Below are positions 1 through 6,183 of a DNA stretch of 9,190 bases, one piece after another; the stretch's first letter is position 1; every line of letters begins with the position of its first letter. A program made the translations under genes and the position numbers. The notes below the pieces were generated by a model, which saw nothing but the letters and a program-made list of their open reading frames with translations, was not told the origin of the DNA and did no database searches. Origin of the DNA: Lysobacterales bacterium (GTDB lineage: Bacteria > Pseudomonadota > Gammaproteobacteria > Xanthomonadales > SZUA-5); contig JANJUH010000163.1 of NCBI GenBank assembly GCA_024710675.1, positions 1 to 9,190 of the forward strand, read 5' to 3'.

Positions 1-1
1 C

Positions 2-1348
2 CACGTGCCGCTCGACGCGCAGTTGCAGTCGGACATCGAGACCGTCGCCCGCAATGTCTCGCCGGGCTTTGTCCGCACCTCCAAGACCACCGCCGAACTG
101 TGCCGCGACGCGGTCGACGCGATCGCCGCCGCCAAGGGTCCGCCCGGGCAGGTCGCGACGCTGATCCTGCCGGCCGACGTGTCCTGGGGCGAGGGCGGCG
201 TGCCCTGCCCGCCGCCGCCACCGGCGCCGCGCGTGCCCGCCGATGCGGCCACGGTCGAGGCGATCGCCAAGGTGCTGCGCTCGGGCGACAAGGTGGCCTT
301 CCTGCTCGGCGGCCGCGCCTTGCGCGAGCCGAGCCTGATCGCCGCCGGCAAGATCGCCGCGCACTCGGGCGCGAAGATCCTGTCCGAAGTCTTCCCGACG
401 CGCCTCGAGCGCGGTGCCGGCCTGCCGCCGGTCGAACGCATCGCCTACCTGGCCGAGCTCGCCGGCGTGCAGCTCGCCGAGTTCCAGCACCTGGTGCTGG
501 TCGACGCCAAGCCGCCGGTGTCCTTCTTCGCCTATCCCGGCAAGGCCAGCCAGCTCGTCCCGCCGATGTGCAGCGTGCATGTGCTGGCGACGCCGGAGCA
601 GGATCCAGCGCTCAGCCTCGATGCGCTCGCCGCCGCGCTCGGCGCGGGTGCCGCGCAGGCCGCCGTCGCCCCGCCGCAGCGCCCCGGCCGGCCGCGCGGA
701 CGCTTGAGCGCCGAGAAGGTCTGCAAGGCCATCGGCCACCTGATGCCCGAGCGCGCGATCGTCGTCGACGAGGCGATCACCTCGGGGCTCATGCTGCCGC
801 TGATGACCGCCGGCTGCCCGCGCCACGACCTCATCACGCTGACCGGCGGCGCCATCGGCCAGGGCCTGCCGGCCGCGATCGGCGCCGCGATCGCCTGCCC
901 CGACCGCCCGGTGCTCGCGCTGATCGGCGACGGCACCGCGATGTACACGATCCAGGCGCTGTGGACGATGGCGCGCGAGGGCCTCAACGTCACCGCCGTG
1001 ATCTTCGCCAACGCCTCCTACTCGGTGCTCAACGTCGAACTCGAACGCGTCGGCGCCGAACGCGTCGGCCCCAAGGCGCGCTCGCAACTGGATCTCAAGG
1101 GCCCGCGCCTCGACTTCGCCCGCCTCGCCCAGGGCATGGGCGTCCACGCCGCCCGCAGCGACACCGCCGAGGACTTCTGCAAGGCCTTCGAATACGCCCT
1201 CGCGCACCCCGGCCCGCACCTGATCGAAGCCGTGATCCCCGAATCCTTGAGCGGCGCCAAGCGCGCCGTCCTGCCTTGGCTGCTGCGCTCGCTCCCGCGC
1301 CTGCCGGCCCCGCTGGCGCGGGCGCTGAAGAAGAAGTTGGCGCCGTGA
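2..1348 (+). CDS. Acetolactate synthase large subunit-like ThDP enzyme (5' truncated by window edge)
   Basis: The reading frame is open to the left edge, so the true start lies outside the window; the GTG at 5 is only the first in-frame start codon. Counting from it, residues 1-62 are the tail of the N-terminal PYR domain (ending near 'LILPADVSW'). About 78-190 form the central domain with 'LGGRALRE' and 'AYPGKAS', and about 235-430 form the C-terminal ThDP-binding domain. The diphosphate/metal motif is present: GDG at 308-310, followed 26 residues later by N336 (here N-A-S rather than the common N-N). Family enzymes are usually 510-550 residues, so roughly 70-100 residues, including the PYR-domain catalytic Glu, are missing from view. 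The central domain resembles proteins annotated as acetolactate synthase large subunit that lack a small-subunit partner. No small-subunit gene follows, so true IlvB function is uncertain; a decarboxylase or carboligase on another 2-oxoacid is equally possible. The enzyme should be cytoplasmic. Confidence 0.85.
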   Translation, partial: HVPLDAQLQSDIETVARNVSPGFVRTSKTTAELCRDAVDAIAAAKGPPGQVATLILPADVSWGEGGVPCPPPPPAPRVPADAATVEAIAKVLRSGDKVAFLLGGRALREPSLIAAGKIAAHSGAKILSEVFPTRLERGAGLPPVERIAYLAELAGVQLAEFQHLVLVDAKPPVSFFAYPGKASQLVPPMCSVHVLATPEQDPALSLDALAAALGAGAAQAAVAPPQRPGRPRGRLSAEKVCKAIGHLMPERAIVVDEAITSGLMLPLMTAGCPRHDLITLTGGAIGQGLPAAIGAAIACPDRPVLALIGDGTAMYTIQALWTMAREGLNVTAVIFANASYSVLNVELERVGAERVGPKARSQLDLKGPRLDFARLAQGMGVHAARSDTAEDFCKAFEYALAHPGPHLIEAVIPESLSGAKRAVLPWLLRSLPRLPAPLARALKKKLAP

Positions 1349-1383
1349 GGGAGACGAGCGGTCGGCAGGACTGCCAGGCGCCC

Positions 1384-1388
1384 GGAGG
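1384..1388 (+). promoter_or_regulatory. Ribosome-binding site of the 1394 gene
   Basis: A perfect GGAGG lies five bases before the ATG at 1394. It supports this start for a protein family I do not recognise. The 45-base gap from the ThDP enzyme leaves room for co-transcription. Confidence 0.7.
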
Positions 1389-1393
1389 ACACG

Positions 1394-2434
1394 ATGACGC
1401 ACAAGACCCATAGCGTTGCCGTGGCGACATTGGCTGTGATCGTTGCCGGGTACGCGCTGTGGTCAGCGTCCAAGCCTGAATCCGGGCAGCAAGGGACCGA
1501 CGGCACGTCCGTGAGTCTGTCCGAACACGCGGCCGCGACCGAGGCGCCAATCGGTGCCCGCAGCCCGCAGCCATCGAGGTCAGCGCCGACCGAGACGACA
1601 CCTGCTTCGGCATTCGAAGAATCTGCGTCCGCCGTGACGCTGCCGCCTTCCGGTGTTCCCTTGAAGGACGTTCTGGATGATTTGAAGGAGAGGGTAGCCA
1701 GAGGCGACGCACGAGCCGCGTGTCGGCTGTCTGCGGATCTCACGAACTGTCATTTCCTTCCGGTCATGCGAGAGCGCCTCGCTGCGGAGATCGACCAGGC
1801 AGCCCGTGGGGAGCAGGGCTCGCTGCAGGATGTACGTTCCACTTTGTCGGCCACCCGCATCTCGCAACTCGTGAAGACGAGCGAGCGCATTTGCGCAGGC
1901 GTCGAGCCAGGGGAGAGCAGGGAGGCCTGGCGCTACCTGCTTCAAGCCGCGAATCAGGGACATGTCGATTCGATGCTCCGGTTTGCGATTCAGCCGCCGC
2001 TGAACGAAGAGCGCTTCGCCTACGATTTCGAGGGCTGGGCGGCCTATCGCGAGAACGCCATTCCGCTGCTGGAGCGCGCCCGGGCAGCGGGCAGCACGCT
2101 CGCGCTCTACCATCTGTTCTGGGCGCATGCTGGCTGGCCCATGCCTGCGGGGATCGAACAACTGCACCGTGACCCTGTGCGCGCTTATGCGTACGGACAG
2201 GTCTTGTTGCAGGTGCTGGCGCCGACGGAACGGGCACGGTTGGAGAAGCGCGTACAAGCGATAGGTGCAAGCTTGTCGCCGGAGCAGCGGGACGAAGCTC
2301 GAACATGGATCTCGAACATGTCTGCCGATCTCCCGGTAGTCCGATCCGAGGACGCGGCACCCTTGTCGTCCCCGAGCTTTTCTTTCGACGGAAGCGAGTG
2401 CGCCGAAGCCGAGCTAGACCGCCCGTTGCTCTAG
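1394..2434 (+). CDS. Hypothetical membrane-anchored protein with Sel1-like helical repeats
   Basis: I do not recognise a named family. The 346-residue protein has a short basic N-terminus and one hydrophobic segment at about 8-24 ('VAVATLAVIVAGYAL'), without a lipobox Cys. It therefore looks like an inner-membrane signal anchor with a periplasmic body. Residues 25-87 are a Ser/Thr/Ala/Pro-rich linker. From about 92 to 325 it is mostly helical, with two stretches resembling Sel1/TPR-like repeats: 178-194 ('AWRYLLQAANQGHVDSM') and 220-245 ('ENAIPLLERARAAGST'). Such repeats usually mediate protein contacts; no catalytic motif is visible. Codon use is odd: many third positions are A or T, and AGG/AGA, GTA, TTG and TCA codons occur, unlike the nearly all-G/C third positions of the preceding gene. 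This suggests later acquisition or weaker expression. It may be co-transcribed with the ThDP enzyme, but no functional link is evident. Confidence 0.75.
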   Translation: MTHKTHSVAVATLAVIVAGYALWSASKPESGQQGTDGTSVSLSEHAAATEAPIGARSPQPSRSAPTETTPASAFEESASAVTLPPSGVPLKDVLDDLKERVARGDARAACRLSADLTNCHFLPVMRERLAAEIDQAARGEQGSLQDVRSTLSATRISQLVKTSERICAGVEPGESREAWRYLLQAANQGHVDSMLRFAIQPPLNEERFAYDFEGWAAYRENAIPLLERARAAGSTLALYHLFWAHAGWPMPAGIEQLHRDPVRAYAYGQVLLQVLAPTERARLEKRVQAIGASLSPEQRDEARTWISNMSADLPVVRSEDAAPLSSPSFSFDGSECAEAELDRPLL

Positions 2435-2450
2435 GGTGCTTGCCGCGGTG

Positions 2451-2477
2451 CTTGCGGAGTCGGAACTCTCCCGCAAG
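2451..2477 (+). terminator. Hairpin after the Sel1-like gene, possible terminator
   Basis: CTTGCGG (2451-2457) pairs perfectly with CCGCAAG (2471-2477), and an inner AG/CT extends the stem past a one-base bulge. It begins 16 bases after the TAG stop at 2432-2434. No clean T run follows, so intrinsic termination is uncertain. Confidence 0.4.
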
Positions 2478-2515
2478 ACATCGGCCCCTTTCCCGTCGGC
2501 TGGCTGAATCTTCGT

Positions 2516-2585
2516 GATCGCGTCCGAGGGCGCTCCTACAGGTGGGGCCGGAGTCCACTCGTAGGAGCGCGCTCTGCGCGCGAAT
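2516..2585. repeat. Head-to-head REP-type palindrome doublet
   Basis: Two REP-like units face each other. One reads on the minus strand (2540 to 2516): head TGTAGGAGCG, an imperfect GCG-stem palindrome, then CGATCA. The other reads on the plus strand (2560-2585): head CGTAGGAGCG, then the hairpin GCGCGC-TCT-GCGCGC (2567-2581), then GAAT. As a result GCGCTCCTAC (2530-2539) and GTAGGAGCGC (2561-2570) form a perfect 10-bp inverted repeat around a spacer of about 20 bases. Known: REP units with a GTAGGAGC or GTGGGAGC head are abundant in intergenic regions of Xanthomonadales and Pseudomonas and are linked to RAYT transposases. Inferred: this doublet belongs to that class. The rest of the 2435-2749 intergenic stretch holds only the 2451-2477 hairpin. 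Confidence 0.65.
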
Positions 2586-2749
2586 GTTCCTGCGCCGAAG
2601 CAACATGCCACCCTGGAGCATCTCCAAACCGGTGACAGCCGCGGTCCAGCCGTCAGGAATGGGATCGCAACGAAACGATGTTCGACAAGGCCAAAGTCCC
2701 GTCTGCGATCGCTGAGGGTAGTGAGGGCGACGCGCAGGGCACGAGACCG

Positions 2750-3172
2750 CTAGCCATCCTGCTCCACCAGCGCCACACCGCGCGCCGCATCAATGATCGG
2801 GATATCGCCGAAGCGCTCCAACACCAGCAGGTCGCGATCGCCGGACACGATGGCGTCTGCCTGTCCAGCCGACGCCACGGCCAGCACGTCGTCATCGTCG
2901 GGGTCGCGACAGATGGGGCGGGGCAGCTTGGCCGGAGTCACCATCACGGCGATTCGGGCGATGTCGGCGACCAGGGCATTGGCCGAGAGCTGGGCCTTGT
3001 GCAACCGGAAGGCGAATCTGGGTCGATGCAACACGTCGGCAAGCTCGGTCAGCAACAAGGCGGAGCTCAGCAGATCGAAGCGACCGGATCGGGCAAGATC
3101 CAGCAGCCGGCGTGGCGTCGATTGCCAGAGCAGTCCTGACACCAGCGTGTTGAGGTCAAGGACGATCCGCAT
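2750..3172 (-). CDS. PIN-domain toxin (putative endoribonuclease of a type II TA system)
   Basis: This 140-residue protein matches the COG1569-type 'putative toxin component, PIN family'. It opens with 'MRIVLDLNTLVSGLL' (acidic D6), has an 'LLLTELADVLHRPRF' stretch (E43), an acidic cluster 'RDPDDDDVL' (D90, D92-D95) and 'IVSGDRDLL' (D112, D114). These acidic positions would bind Mg2+ for RNA cleavage, as in VapC-like enzymes. The family usually has 'DTN' where this protein has 'DLN'; the catalytic Asp is kept. I chose the ATG at 3172 because homologous PIN toxins begin with this strand. A longer frame to 3202 adds ten untypical residues lying fully within the antitoxin gene. The start overlaps the antitoxin's end by 17 bases, so translation is probably coupled. 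The exact RNA target cannot be predicted. Confidence 0.82.
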   Translation of the reverse strand: MRIVLDLNTLVSGLLWQSTPRRLLDLARSGRFDLLSSALLLTELADVLHRPRFAFRLHKAQLSANALVADIARIAVMVTPAKLPRPICRDPDDDDVLAVASAGQADAIVSGDRDLLVLERFGDIPIIDAARGVALVEQDG

Positions 3173-3410
3173 CGCCGCCACGGCGCTCGGCACGGGCCGC
3201 ATGGATCTCGGACTGGACCTCGTCCGGACTCATCGGCGGCAAATCCATTGCATCGAGACGAGCCATCGCGGCACCCAAGCGTGTGCTTGCCTCGACGCGC
3301 AAGCGCTCGTCGCGGGCCTTGAGAAAGTCGACGAAATCCGCCACCTCCACCAGCCTTTGCGGCGGCAGGGTCTTGAGTTTCTCGAAAAGGTCCTGGGCGG
3401 CATTGCTCAT
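3156..3410 (-). CDS. Antitoxin partner of the PIN toxin
   Basis: This 84-residue protein precedes and overlaps the PIN toxin gene by 17 bases, the standard antitoxin-first order. Its N-terminal part 'LPPQRLVEVADFVDFLKAR' (about residues 15-33) resembles the helix seen in many small antitoxins annotated DUF2281 or VapB-like. The remainder is charged, helical and probably flexible; this part usually wraps round the toxin. The ATG at 3408-3410 is preceded on the minus strand by GAGGA (3421-3417) six bases away, supporting the start. Antitoxins of this kind normally bind their own promoter, which would lie in the gap above 3411; no obvious operator is visible close to the start. I am confident of the role from context, less so of the subfamily. 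Confidence 0.75.
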   Translation of the reverse strand: MSNAAQDLFEKLKTLPPQRLVEVADFVDFLKARDERLRVEASTRLGAAMARLDAMDLPPMSPDEVQSEIHAARAERRGGDADRP

Positions 3411-3756
3411 GGTGCGTCCTCACTGGCTCTTGGCGGCGCAGGTCCCTGACGAAACTCCCGCGCACCGCACCGGGCGAGGGCTTCCTGAGCACCGTGTCGC
3501 TGGTATCGACCGCTCGAGGAAAGCCCGGCCCTTTGCGTCATCGGAAGGATACGCCTGTCTGATCCCGTCCCTGCATCGGCTGGACAGGCTTATCGCTTCC
3601 CTGGCGCAGGGATCAACGATCCTGGCCTCCTTGCTTGCAGCGAATGGACGGCTTCTGGCGGCTGCATCGGGTGCGTGCCCTGGCGGTCGGGGCGGTGCAG
3701 TCACAAGACCACGAGTGTATGCTTACAGATGTAATAACACCCAAAGGTTCCCCGCC
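3411..3756. other. Gene-free divergent intergenic region between two TA modules
   Basis: These 346 bases separate the two divergently transcribed antitoxin genes and should carry promoters for both. I see no convincing protein: the open frames here have no start signal, no recognisable motif and shadow-like composition. The only notable structure is the AT-rich segment with a perfect palindrome at 3723-3734. A short 5-bp inverted repeat GGATC/GATCC (3610-3622) is too small to interpret. Remnants of a decayed gene cannot be excluded. Confidence 0.5.
3723..3734. promoter_or_regulatory. Palindromic candidate operator of the AbrB-Doc operon
   Basis: TTACA-GA-TGTAA is a perfect inverted repeat, 22 bases before the ATG at 3757, in the most AT-rich patch of the region (3716-3740). 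TATGCT (3718-3723) or TAATAA (3732-3737) could act as a -10 box, but no good -35 box stands at the right spacing. AbrB/MazE antitoxins usually repress their own operon through short palindromes, so an autoregulatory site is the simplest reading. Confidence 0.45.
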
Positions 3757-3981
3757 ATGGTCACGCTCAAGGTCACCCAGATCGGCAACTCGCTCGGCGT
3801 GGTGCTGCCCAAGGAAGTGCTGGCGCGGCTCAAGCTGGGCAAGGGCGACAGCCTGTTCCTGACCGAGGGGCCGGATGGCTGGCGGGTTACTCCCTACGAT
3901 CCTGATGTGGCGGAACAGCTCGAAGCTGGCCGCGCGTTGATGCATGAGTTCCGCGACACCTTCCATCAACTCGCGAAATGA
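3757..3981 (+). CDS. AbrB/MazE-family antitoxin
   Basis: This 74-residue protein is a typical SpoVT-AbrB swapped-hairpin DNA-binding protein. Residues 1-47 carry the signature 'VTQIGNSLGVVLPKEVL' and 'LKLGKGDSLFL'. Residues 50-74 form an acidic helix likely to bind and neutralise the toxin. The start is the ATG at 3757, where the AbrB fold begins; AAAGG at 3743-3747 is a modest ribosome-binding site nine bases upstream. The TGA stop overlaps the toxin start as ATGA (3978-3981), so the two are translationally coupled. Doc toxins are classically paired with Phd-type antitoxins; an AbrB-type partner is a known mixed arrangement but not the textbook one. It probably also represses its own promoter. 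Confidence 0.9.
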   Translation: MVTLKVTQIGNSLGVVLPKEVLARLKLGKGDSLFLTEGPDGWRVTPYDPDVAEQLEAGRALMHEFRDTFHQLAK

Positions 3982-4379
3982 GCGCGCACTGGATTTGGGT
4001 GGGTCCGACTGCGCTCCGCCTGCTCCACGAGGAGAGTCTGGCCGAGCACGGTGGCGCGCCGGGTGTGCGGGATGAGGGCATGTTCGAATCGGCGATGAGC
4101 CGGCCGCGGAACCTGGCGCTGTACGGTGATCCCGATGTGGCCGACCTCGCGGCGGCCTATGCCTACGATTTGGCGCGCAACCATCCTTTCATCGACGGCA
4201 ACAAGCGGGTCGGCTTCCTGGCCGCCGGTTTGTTCCTCTGGCTCAACGGTCAGCGCCTTGCGGCCACGCAGGCCGAAGCCACCGTGACCATGCTCGCCCT
4301 CGCCGCCGGCGAGCTGGGCGAGGCCGAGTACGCGGCCTGGCTGCGTGCGCAGCTGCGCCCGCGCCCCTCGCGGGGTTGA
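3978..4379 (+). CDS. doc: Doc (death-on-curing) family toxin, Fic fold
   Basis: The 133-residue protein has the Doc family plan. 'GGAPGVRDEGMFESAMSRP' (25-43) is followed by the Fic signature 'HPFIDGNKR' at 69-77, with catalytic H69, D73 and K76-R77. Known: Fic proteins AMPylate targets, whereas phage P1 Doc, whose motif also ends in NKR, phosphorylates elongation factor EF-Tu and stops translation. This protein has the NKR form, so kinase activity on EF-Tu is the likely function. The length fits Doc proteins (about 125-135). It starts within the antitoxin stop codon (ATGA), a strong sign of a toxin-antitoxin operon. All signature residues are present, so the toxin is probably active. The final residues are Arg/Pro-rich and overlap a short CCCC/GGGG hairpin (4364-4375). 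Confidence 0.9.
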   Translation: MSAHWIWVGPTALRLLHEESLAEHGGAPGVRDEGMFESAMSRPRNLALYGDPDVADLAAAYAYDLARNHPFIDGNKRVGFLAAGLFLWLNGQRLAATQAEATVTMLALAAGELGEAEYAAWLRAQLRPRPSRG

Positions 4380-4471
4380 CCGCAGCTGACCGGCTGTAGC
4401 GGATCGGGGTGGGCGAGTGGATGGCCGGGCGCAGAATGCCTGGACCTCTTTCCCACCCTGTCCCTTCTCCC

Positions 4472-5743
4472 ATGACCCCGAATCCGCGTCCCCGCCTCGT
4501 CGTGATCGGCGGCGGCTTTGCCGGCCTGTGGGCGGTCCGCGCGCTGGCGCGCGAGGCCGTCGACATCGTGCTGATCGATCGCTGCAACCACCACCAGTTC
4601 CAGCCGCTGCTGTACCAGGTCGCGACCGCCGGCCTGTCGGCGCCGGCGATCGCGGCGCCGCTGCGCCACATCCTGCGCCGGCAGCGCAATGTCACGGTAT
4701 TGATGGGCGAGGTCGCGACGATCGACCGCGCGGCGAAAGTGGTTCGCCTCGCCGATGGCAGCGTCGAGCGCTACGACCAGCTGCTGCTCGCGACCGGCGC
4801 GACCCACGCCTACTTCGGCCACGATGAGTGGGCCGAGCACGCACCGGGGCTGAAGACGCTCGACGATGCGATGCAGATCCGCGCGCGCCTGCTCGGTGCC
4901 TTCGAGCGCGCCGAACGCACGGACGATCCGGCCGAGCGCGCAGCCTGCCTGACTTTCGCGATCGTCGGCGCCGGCCCGACCGGCGTCGAGCTCGCCGGCA
5001 CCCTGGCCGAGATCGCGCGCCATACGCTGCGCAGCGAGTTCCGGCGCATCGATCCGACGCAGGCGCGGGTGCTGCTGATCGAGGCCGGCCCGCGCGTGCT
5101 GCCGGCCTTCGAGCCGTACCTGAGCGAGCGCGCCCGCGAGCAGCTGGTGCAGCTCGGCGTCGACGTGCGCCTCGGCGCGCCGGTGGAGCGCATCGACAGC
5201 GAGGGCGTGGTCATCGGCGGCCAGCGCATCGCCGCGCGCACGGTGCTTTGGGCGGCGGGCGTGGCCGCCTCGCCGCTCGGCGCCGGGCTCGGCGTGCCCC
5301 TCGATCGCGCCGGCCGTGTGCCGGTGGCGCCGGACCTGAGCGTGCCCGGCGCGCCGGAGATCTTCGTTGCCGGCGACCTCGCGGCGGTGATCCAGGACGG
5401 CCAGCCGGTGCCGGGCACGGCACCCGCGGCCAAGCAGATGGGTCGCCACGTCGCCGCCAACCTGCGCGCGCTTTGGCGCGGCCAGGCGACGCGGCCCTTC
5501 CGCTTCCAGGACGTCGGCGCGCTGGCGACGATCGGGCGCATGGCCGCGGTGGTGCGGATGGGCCCGCTGCGCCTGACCGGCCTGCCGGCGTGGTGGCTGT
5601 GGCTGGCGGCGCACGTGTACTTCCTGATCGGCTTCCGCAACCGCCTGTCGGTGCTGCTCGACTGGGCCTGGGCCTATTGGACCTACGCGCGCTCCTCGCG
5701 AATCATTTTCGGGCCGGGCGGCGCAGGGTCCGAGGGCCGCTGA
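4472..5743 (+). CDS. ndh: Type II NADH dehydrogenase-like FAD-dependent oxidoreductase
   Basis: The 423-residue flavoprotein has the NDH-2 (COG1252) layout. The N-terminal FAD dinucleotide fold is 'VVIGGGFAGLWA' (GxGxxG at 13-18), the second, NADH-binding fold is 'AIVGAGPTGVELAG' (G166-G171), and the FAD-contact motif is 'IFVAGDLA' (297-304). The C-terminus (about 367-410) is rich in Trp, Leu and Tyr ('LPAWWLWLAAHVYFLIGF'), the hydrophobic/amphipathic anchor that holds NDH-2 on the inner face of the membrane. The expected reaction is NADH oxidation with electron transfer to quinone, without proton pumping. I chose the ATG at 4472 because it stands nine residues before the first strand of the FAD fold. 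In-frame starts at 4409, 4421 and 4436 would add a non-conserved Pro/Gly/Arg tail. None of the four has a good ribosome-binding site, so the start is less certain than the identity. It lies 92 bases after doc. The symbol is by family; related quinone reductases are possible. Confidence 0.88.
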   Translation: MTPNPRPRLVVIGGGFAGLWAVRALAREAVDIVLIDRCNHHQFQPLLYQVATAGLSAPAIAAPLRHILRRQRNVTVLMGEVATIDRAAKVVRLADGSVERYDQLLLATGATHAYFGHDEWAEHAPGLKTLDDAMQIRARLLGAFERAERTDDPAERAACLTFAIVGAGPTGVELAGTLAEIARHTLRSEFRRIDPTQARVLLIEAGPRVLPAFEPYLSERAREQLVQLGVDVRLGAPVERIDSEGVVIGGQRIAARTVLWAAGVAASPLGAGLGVPLDRAGRVPVAPDLSVPGAPEIFVAGDLAAVIQDGQPVPGTAPAAKQMGRHVAANLRALWRGQATRPFRFQDVGALATIGRMAAVVRMGPLRLTGLPAWWLWLAAHVYFLIGFRNRLSVLLDWAWAYWTYARSSRIIFGPGGAGSEGR

Positions 5744-5750
5744 GCCCGAA
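5708..5750 (+). terminator. Hairpin spanning the ndh stop codon
   Basis: TTCGGGC (5708-5714) pairs with GCCCGAA (5744-5750), and inside it GCGGC (5718-5722) pairs with GCCGC (5736-5740), leaving a symmetric 3/3 internal loop that contains the TGA stop. Only TT follows the stem, so it is at best a weak intrinsic terminator. The 109 bases from 5744 to the next start show no other structure or clear promoter. Confidence 0.35.
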
Positions 5751-5852
5751 TTGCTCGCCGCCGTCGCCTGATCCACGCGCCGCAACGCCGGCCGTGTCGC
5801 GTTTCTTCCGCGGCTCCGTACCTCTCCCCAGTCCCGCCTGCTGGAGAGATCG

Positions 5853-6122
5853 ATGCCCCGTCCCCTTGCCCTCGTCCTGCTGCTCTGTCCGCTCGCGGCG
5901 CTGGCCGCGGGTGCGCCATCCAATGCGCCGGTCGCGCTGAAGGAAGTCGACGCGCGGATCGTGCCTGCGAGCGCCGACGGGCGCTACCAGGTGCGTGCCG
6001 AGGTGCGCCTCGCCGATGCCGCGAAGTCGCTCGACGGCCGCTACCAGCTGAAATCGACCACCGCGAGCTGCGAGCCCTTCCCCGAGCAGCTCTTCCGCAA
6101 TGGCTTCGAGCCGGGCCTCTGA
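5853..6122 (+). CDS. Small exported protein with C-terminal LFRNGFE tail
   Basis: This 89-residue protein starts at an ATG preceded by GGAGAG (5843-5848), four bases upstream. Residues 1-18 form a Sec signal peptide ending in ALA ('LALVLLLCPLAALA'). The mature part of about 71 residues contains two short related strands, 'DGRYQVRAEVRL' and 'DGRYQLKS', then a single mature Cys (C73) in 'SCEPFPEQ', and ends with 'LFRNGFEPGL' (80-89). From memory, many unrelated exported proteins of Xanthomonadales end in similar tails of the form '[IL]F[RA][ND]GFE' after a Cys/Pro-rich stretch; I cannot verify this here. The tail could be a C-terminal sorting or secretion signal. The gene sits 61 bases upstream of the fibre-like gene, has the same type of ribosome-binding site, and is probably its operon partner. 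No enzymatic motif is visible; function is unknown. Confidence 0.75.
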   Translation: MPRPLALVLLLCPLAALAAGAPSNAPVALKEVDARIVPASADGRYQVRAEVRLADAAKSLDGRYQLKSTTASCEPFPEQLFRNGFEPGL

Positions 6123-6183
6123 GCCCGCGCGCTGCCCGTCCTGCACCCTCGAACCCACGACCTTCTTTCGTCCGGAGAGACCC

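Noticed and set aside
5..7. GTG as the real start of the ThDP enzyme
   Set aside because: The first residues already belong to the end of the PYR domain and the frame is open to the edge, so the gene begins outside the window.
2705..2712. GCGATCGC octamer (HIP1-like)
   Set aside because: A single copy is seen, and the other evidence does not point to a cyanobacterium; it is common by chance at this GC content.
3173..3202. Upstream start giving a 150-residue PIN toxin
   Set aside because: The extra ten residues do not fit the family, whose first strand starts directly at MRIVLDLN.
3420..3704. 94-codon minus-strand frame in the TA intergenic region
   Set aside because: It has no ribosome-binding site, no motif and shadow-like composition, and its 3' end runs up to the antitoxin's leader.
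4376..4404. TTGACC at the end of doc as a -35 box for ndh
   Set aside because: No plausible -10 sequence lies 16-18 bases downstream.
4409..4471. N-terminal extension of the NADH dehydrogenase from GTG 4409
   Set aside because: The added Pro/Gly/Arg stretch precedes the normal NDH-2 start and has no better ribosome-binding site than the ATG at 4472.
4250..5923. 557-codon open frame on the minus strand
   Set aside because: It is antisense to ndh and has the Arg/His/Ala-rich composition of a codon-bias shadow, without recognisable motifs.
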